Assembly: GCF_000208745.1 (NCBI RefSeq)
Contig: NC_030851.1
Span: 15,144,335 to 15,208,334, forward strand
Length of the DNA stretch: 64,000 nucleotides
Direction: 5' to 3'
Source: Theobroma cacao
Lineage: Eukaryota; Streptophyta; Magnoliopsida; Malvales; Malvaceae
The notes beneath the pieces are model-generated. The model saw only the letters and a program-made list of their open reading frames with translations, ran no database searches and had not been told where the DNA came from. Every line of letters begins with the position of its first letter. The first letter of the stretch is position 1. Positions 58,483 to 64,000 of the stretch are shown here, in pieces. The position numbers and the translations under genes were made by a program.

Positions 58483-61400
58483 TGTAATACCCCATACTTT
58501 GATATGGTGACAAATAAAGCTTATTGGATGCGAATTGAGGCCAATTATAATGTTTAAAAGTGATGAAAGATGAAAGGAGTAGTTTAAGATAAAATATTTC
58601 GTACGCGAGGAAATAATAATAAAATAATAATATTTTTATCGAAAGAGAATTTGTGAGATAAAAGGTGATTCAGAAGTCAATTGAGACATAATAAGGTATT
58701 TCAGGTACCAAGGAGACAAGAGGAAATTTTTAGAATAAATAATATTTTATTAATAAAATAATATTAAAATATTAATATTTAACCGGGTGTCAAAATCAAA
58801 ATCAGTCATGAAGAAGGATCATATGGTTGATCCAAGTGGGGGAGAAGAAATACAAATAAATTTTTGGAGATGAATGACGAAAGTGAAATACGCGTGTTTT
58901 GCTAAGTCGAGCCAACGCGAATAAGTAAATATTTAAATATTATAGTAATACCGCGTTGAAGTGCAATTTTGATATTTTTGTGGTACACATACAGAGGAAG
59001 GAAGATAGATGAAAATTGAAATTTTTAGACGTATCAAAAGGATCAAATTTAAAATATAAAGGTTGAAGGATTATGTAGTGGAATTAAATGAAAAAAATAA
59101 AATAAATAAATAGTAAAATAATAATACAAGTATGTATATAAAAAAATAAATAAATAAAGAAAGACCAACATGGGCAGCTGCCCATGTGGTCAATAAAAAG
59201 AGTCAAAAAACTCTTTATTTTATATGATGGAAGGGGGGTTCGGCCATGTGGAACAAGTTGAATGAAGAAAGAAAGCAAGAAAGATGGGGGGGCCAGCCAA
59301 ATTGGAAGACAAATGGAGAAAAAAAAATATAAAAATAAGTAAATAAATAAAGTAAAGAAGAAGAAAGAGAGAAGTCGGTTAGTGGAAGAGAAGAAAAAGA
59401 AACAAGAAAAAGGCATCAGGCATAAGAGAGCAAAAGGAGAGCAGAAAGAGCAAAAAGAAAAAAACAAGAAGAGAAAGCCGAGTGGTGAGAAAGAAAGGGA
59501 GAGGAGAAGGAGCTGATTTTCAAGGCTGAAGGTGTGGTTTTGACTACTGATTTTGAAGGCTAAAGCTGCGATTTTGGCTACTGATCTTTGAAGCTTTGGC
59601 TGTCGAGTTTTGAGGGAGGAAAAGAGCAGCTTAGCTACTGATTTTTGGAGGGAGAATAGAGCAGCTTAGCTGCTAATTTTTGAGGAAAAATAGAGCAACT
59701 TGGCTACTAATTTTGATGTTGATATGAGCAGCTTTGGCTGCTGAAAATTTTTGGTTGAAAGAAGCAAGAAATTATTACCGGCGGTGAGAGAGAGAGAGAG
59801 AGGAGGAAGTTGTGGCAAGCTTGTGTATGTAAGAAAGGAAAAAGAAAGACAAGCAAGGTGCTGCTGACCGACGGGAGAGAGGAGAAAGAGAAAGAAAGGA
59901 AAAAAAAAAGAAAAAATATATATATAATAATGATGCTAGAATAAAATAATATATATAGATATATTAATTAAGTGGGTTTCAATATTTTGGAGAAATAAAT
60001 AAGTGGTGCAATGTGGTGAAGGGCTGAAGGAAATAACGAACAATCGTTGAAAAGGAGTAGCTCGATACGTCTTTGAATTAATAGCGACGTAACATCCCGC
60101 TATTGTGTGGTGAGTAGGGGGTACCAATTTTAAAATTTTCATAAATATATATCTATAAGTATGATTTATTTTAAACGCAAAAATTTGTGGATAGCATGTG
60201 CTGGTAGACATTTTAGAGAATTGTGAATGTAAATGATTTTAAAAATTGTTTTGAATATATATATGTATAAATTATATGTAAAGTGTTTTAAAAATTGGGA
60301 AGCAAGCCCTTCACACTGTTTTATATTAAAATTCAAGCCTTATATTTTGCAGTATGCATTCATGGTTATATTGCTTATTCACCATGCAAATTATTGTTTT
60401 GAAATTCATGTATAAATATATTTTGAGAAAATGATAGATTTTATCATACCTTGTGACGAATGCTTTGGAAAATAATTTTGAGACGAGCTTTTAAAGACAT
60501 AACACAATTGCAAAATGGTTTACAAACCGAAAGTGTCGAGAGTATGCCGGATGTGACATCGGTTAAGTGTGACCCTCGTGCACTAGTGAGCTCTAGCTAG
60601 AGAACCATTGGGTCACCGACGGGCGGTTAGGCGTGGTTGGGGCCACGACCTATGATATATGTGTGTGTGGCTAGGCCACCAGATGATTATGCGATTGCGA
60701 CTGCTTGATTCTCCGATGTCGGCCAACATCGTGAGACTACCATGGCACATGGGAATCCGGTAGAAACGATGCTTCCGGATGTTATTATGTGGTAGTGGGA
60801 CCACGAGTTTACTTTCATTCGCTACTCGATAGTGGCATCTTTGGGTTTACAAATTCATATTTCCTTGCATGGTGAAAACAAAATTTAAAGGTTTTTTTGC
60901 AGCTCCCCTTATTTTTACGGTGAAATGAATTTTAACTCCTCGAGTGCGAGGTGATTTGTGATTTACATATGAGTTTGATTAACATTCGATTTCATGGGAG
61001 ATTGCCGAATACATTGATTTGATTTGAATAAAATGTCATTAATTTTGACGATGGAATTTTCTTTATGTAAAATTATTTTAATTCAATATTTCAAATGATT
61101 GACTTGAATAAGGTTATTGATCTGTTTTGTAGCGAAAAGTTTTATCTACCTTGGTTGATTTACCAATTGAAGTAGTTATAACGCGTAAGAATTCCTCGAT
61201 ATTTCACATAAGGCACAAACTCCCGTTTGAAATAAATTATTTTCATAATCCTGCATTCTAATATTTAACTGATCTGTTATTTGCTTGTTTCCCATCTATC
61301 CTCTGGTCACGGAGTCGATGATCACTGAGTTTGTGAGACTCACACCCCTCTTTTTCCCCTTTTTGTAGACAGGGATTGGTCGAGCATGTAATCGTCGACG

Positions 61401-61764
61401 CGTACAGTTCATCGTAGATAGGTAAAGGCATCTTATAGCATTTTATCTCGAGTCGCTCTGCTGTTAGAGGTTGAGTTGTAGTACTTGGTTTTACTATGTA
61501 AACAAATATTAGTTTTGATATAAACGGGAAATTTGAGATTTTTGAACTCAATGTATTTAATTGTGCTCTCATGGTTTAAAGTAAAAATTTAATGATTATG
61601 GTTATTGTTGAATTCATGTTTTAAATATTTATGGTTCAAACATGAATACGGTTTAGTGGGAATATACAATGAGTTATTGAGAACTTTCTTTAAGGCTTGT
61701 TTGGGACTTGGTGGGTCTCCCAGAGGTCTCGGAGGTTGGTAGCGACCAAGAAGGGGCTGTTACA
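58483..61764 (+). repeat. 5' LTR of element E
   Basis: 3282 bp, TGTAATACCCC to GGCTGTTACA. The first 420 or so bases and the end match G's LTR; the middle is strongly diverged and has no 61-bp hairpin array. Instead it has purine-rich runs (59330-59480) and a GGCTACTGATTTT repeat series. Confidence 0.85.
59510..59760 (+). repeat. Imperfect tandem repeats in E's LTR
   Basis: About six units of 40-50 bases, each with a GCAGCTT/GGCTACTGATTTT-like core and a purine-rich AGGGAGGAAAAGAG-like part. Confidence 0.7.
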
Positions 61765-61768
61765 ATGT

Positions 61769-61780
61769 TGGTATCAAAGC
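61769..61780 (+). other. Primer binding site of E
   Basis: TGGTATCAAAGC, one base different from the site of G, at the same 4-base distance from the LTR. Confidence 0.82.
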
Positions 61781-61860
61781 CCTAGGTTTAGTTTAGTCCT
61801 AGGGATTCCTGTGTGGTCAGCGGAGTTGTTGGAGTCTAAGTAGAGTCTCGTCCTTGGATT

Positions 61861-62517
61861 GTGGGTGCGCAATGTAAGTCAAGGACAGGAGGCTACATGA
61901 GCCCTTATTTCATTAGAAACCTACCTGTTCTTATGATATCTAGATGGCTAAATAATTTATATTTGGTTGCTTATAGGTTTGAAGGTGTGCCTATCGTACA
62001 CGCCATGTTTAGGAGAGATAGTAGTCCTGATGTCCCTCATAGTGCTAGTGAGGGATCATTAGATTTCACTGCCAAGAGCCAATGGCGCCCTGATCTAGGT
62101 AATATGGAAAGTGGTCCATCCCGAATTCCTATTAACAGGATTCCTCCGAATTTAGCAGAATGGTTTCGTAATAAGGAAAGCTTTGAGAGTAGTGAGAGTC
62201 TTGAAAGTGAGGATAGCTCCGACACTTCAGAAACTATAAGAAATTTTCTTTTGAAACAATCTGAGGAGTGGGAAAGAGAATGTACCAGGAATGCAATTGC
62301 AAGGGGAGATATCCATCCTAGGAAGGTGTTAGGTGTTCGACACTTTCCTCCCGGATGTGGAATAGGTGCTGCACTTGTGAATGTTAAAGAATACAAGAGA
62401 ATACAACAAGCTTGGATTGAGGAACAAAGGAGGAAATCTCAGGAGGAAGAGGAAGACCCCGAAAAGGATCCGTCGATGTGCCCGGATCAAGGCGACGAGA
62501 ATCCTAAAGATACTTAA
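61861..62517 (+). CDS. Unrecognised ORF after the primer site of E (218 codons, original ATG changed to GTG)
   Basis: The frame is open from 61861 to the stop ending at 62517. The codon that aligns with G's ATG (3467) is GTG here; the first in-frame ATG is at 61897, giving MSPYFIRNLPVL. A middle part is rich in Ser and Glu (SFESSESLESEDSSDTSE); the last third is highly charged, with RHFPPGCGIGAALV, then QQAWIEEQRRKSQEEEEDPE and the end SMCPDQGDENPKDT. The G copy has the same end and stop. I find no known domain, no zinc knuckle and no membrane segment. The place is that of gag, so a structural protein is the simplest guess. Confidence 0.6.
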   Translation: MGAQCKSRTGGYMSPYFIRNLPVLMISRWLNNLYLVAYRFEGVPIVHAMFRRDSSPDVPHSASEGSLDFTAKSQWRPDLGNMESGPSRIPINRIPPNLAEWFRNKESFESSESLESEDSSDTSETIRNFLLKQSEEWERECTRNAIARGDIHPRKVLGVRHFPPGCGIGAALVNVKEYKRIQQAWIEEQRRKSQEEEEDPEKDPSMCPDQGDENPKDT

Positions 62518-63471
62518 TACCTTCATTGAAGTTCGTATCACCATAAATCTAGGCAAGTGTCGTTTAAGGAAAAATGTAGTAGTTATCTATACAAAGGAGT
62601 TAGAAGTGGCTTTTGTTTTGTATGACTCGAACGGAATATAAAGTAGCTGTTTAAATAATTGGATGTGTATGGGAATCTTTTGGTATGATAGAGGTAAATT
62701 GGTAATATAATTATCGAGAAAGGTTATGGGAGGAATCAATAAAGTTATAAATGACATTCGAAATGGATGACGTGATTAAGTTGATGATTGTAATTTAAGC
62801 ATGAAGGGGATTACCAAGTGATACCATGACACTATGAGGTAATAAATGGGCACAAATATAGCCCAATGAAGTTAAATTATGGAGCATGGAAAATATGAAA
62901 TTTTGATTAAATAAGGATTGTGAGAATAAAGTGAGGAGGAAGCTGAACTATTTTCGTAGTTACTTATACTGAAAGTCAATAAACTATTAGAGTACAAGAC
63001 AAGGAAGATAATTAGATATGGATGATAATAAATTTGAGGAATGCTGTAAACAGTGAGCCAATTATGTGTGGGGTGATATATGTATCGTGAATTCATTACA
63101 CTGTATGGAAATGATGCTTTAAGGTGAGATTTTACAAATGATGATGAAAGTCGAAAGATGAAATGAGTTTGAAAATATTGACTCAGCTTAATGCATATAA
63201 AAGCAATAGAGAAATTGAAAGATTCTTGAGATGGCTATATTGAGATAAGATCCTATGCGAAGTATTAAAATGGATAATATGTTGACCAAAGTCAAATCCT
63301 AAGAAATAAAAGAGACGAGAGATTAAGCCTTGTTAAAGGCTAAAGAGAAAGTGAGTGAAGATTTAGATGAATATAGGAGATATGGATAAGGGATGTCAAT
63401 ACTAAGTGATGAAAGTGTGAATGAAGGACTACAAGGGAGGTATAGAAAACAAGTTTATATAGAATATCATT
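62518..63471 (+). other. Interior of E, no supported gene
   Basis: Aligns in patches with 4076-5600 of G. A further frame at 62381-62641 overlaps the ORF above in another frame and ends LEVAFVLYDSNGI; the same shifted frame is open in G, but this follows from sequence similarity. The 410-base segment of G at 4930-5340 is absent here (junction near 63205). Confidence 0.6.
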
Positions 63472-63672
63472 ATGAGAATTTACAATTCTTGTCTTGACTC
63501 AGTTAAACGACAAGGGTTAGTAACCACACGAGGCCAACTGTGTGGCACCCTAGAAACCTATGAAGATGAGTTGGGGATTGAATGGATGAGTACGTATTTA
63601 TATACCCTTAAGAATAAGTGCACGTTTATAGAACGATATGCACGAGATATTAAGGAGCAAATAAAAGATTAG
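63472..63672 (+). CDS. Short unrecognised ORF of E, 66 codons, shared with G
   Basis: MRIYNSCLDSVKRQGLVTTR at the start and YARDIKEQIKD at the end, with a TYEDELGIEWMSTYLYTLKN centre. G has the same frame with one stop. No family recognised. It may be the tail of a larger lost protein. Confidence 0.4.
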   Translation: MRIYNSCLDSVKRQGLVTTRGQLCGTLETYEDELGIEWMSTYLYTLKNKCTFIERYARDIKEQIKD

Positions 63673-63771
63673 GTGTTTCAAGAATGCACAAACATTTTTG
63701 AGAAGAAATTTCTAATCATGCACGGCAAGTATAAAATGTGAAATTTTTAAAACTTGTTGAGGAGCCTAACG

Positions 63772-64000
63772 TATAAAGCCCGACCTTATAAAATACTATT
63801 CATGACTTACATGTGATGATAGCATGATTGCATGCTAGGAGAGTCCCAAAAAATTTACAAAAGTCGGTATTGTACCTAGAGGTACAACAAAGTTTATTTA
63901 ATCCTCGAACTAGATCAAATAGGAATTTTAAGGTGAGATTAAGAGTTTCACAGTTCATGGATGACTTAAAATGGTAATTTGGAGTTTGAGGATCAATTTG
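63772..64000 (+). mobile_element. Element F: start of an H-family LTR inserted in E
   Basis: TATAAAGCCCGACC and what follows match 6603 onward. G reads uninterrupted across the same place (5890-5905, CCTAACGGCTAAG), which shows that CCTAACG marks the insertion point. The element continues beyond the window. Confidence 0.8.

Larger units (their letters stand above)
58483..64000 (+). mobile_element. Element E: second member of the G family, inserted in D's gag; runs off the window
   Basis: 5' LTR 58483-61764, initiator-Met primer site, an open frame homologous to 3467-4075 of G and a second short frame homologous to 5602-5829. It is itself cut by F at 63772. The 3' LTR is outside. The left flank is GTTGC; the matching duplication would be right of the window. 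Confidence 0.85.

Noticed and set aside
58241..58510. An 89-codon Ser/Phe-rich plus-strand frame
   Set aside because: It is the antisense of D's Lys/Glu/Asp-rich gag and runs across the border of E.
60613..60804. A GC-richer frame in the LTR of E as a host exon
   Set aside because: It is within the LTR boundaries and has no recognisable product.

Overview
The window is plant nuclear DNA made almost entirely of nested transposable elements. The signs are Athila-like Ty3/Gypsy polyproteins with a tRNA-Asp-type primer site, a Sirevirus-like Copia gag, a TNP2-type CACTA transposase, a LINE zinc-finger tail, multi-kilobase LTRs, an AT-rich base composition and assembly gaps (763 N from 7698, one N at 17261). 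I see no host gene that I would defend, no tRNA or rRNA gene and no CRISPR array. The species cannot be read from the sequence; a dicot is likely.

Left part (1-30010). Element A (plus strand, Athila-like Gypsy) starts left of the window and ends at 22137. Its protease gene is split at codon level by element G (184-13395), a 13.2-kb element with 3.19-kb LTRs, an initiator-Met primer site, 5-bp target duplications (CAAGT) and no recognisable pol. G is itself split by H (6603-8989), a solo LTR flanked by AAAAG. A then continues through protease, reverse transcriptase, RNase H, integrase, a GC-rich spacer, an extra 3' ORF and its 3' LTR. Exactly 5 bp after A ends, element C (22143-30010, minus strand, same family) begins head-on. 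C has lost RNase H and the extra ORF.

Middle and right part (30011-64000). A LINE tail (30011-30700) is followed by element D, a Sirevirus-like Copia on the minus strand. D's 3' LTR starts at 30701 and is cut by a CACTA transposon (31419-41386, TTT duplications) and by element B (42722-54685, Athila-like, minus strand, TTAGG duplications, nearly complete). D continues as an extra 3' ORF (56329-54888) and a gag remnant (58482-57312); its pol is gone. D's gag is cut at 58483 by element E, a second and more diverged member of the G family. E is cut at 63772 by F, the same LTR family as H.

How the parts relate. Nothing here works as a host pathway; every coding region I can judge carries stops, frameshifts or catalytic changes. 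The matched target duplications and the nesting give a relative order of insertion: A before G before H; LINE tail before D, and D before CACTA, B and E; E before F.

Most worth a second look: an unrecognised protein conserved right after the primer site of G and E; a base-paired palindrome at the LTR start that keeps pairing through a C-G to T-A change; a 61-bp tandem array in which most units carry a hairpin inside G's LTRs; and an extra 3' ORF of the same architecture in both Gypsy (A, B) and Copia (D) elements.
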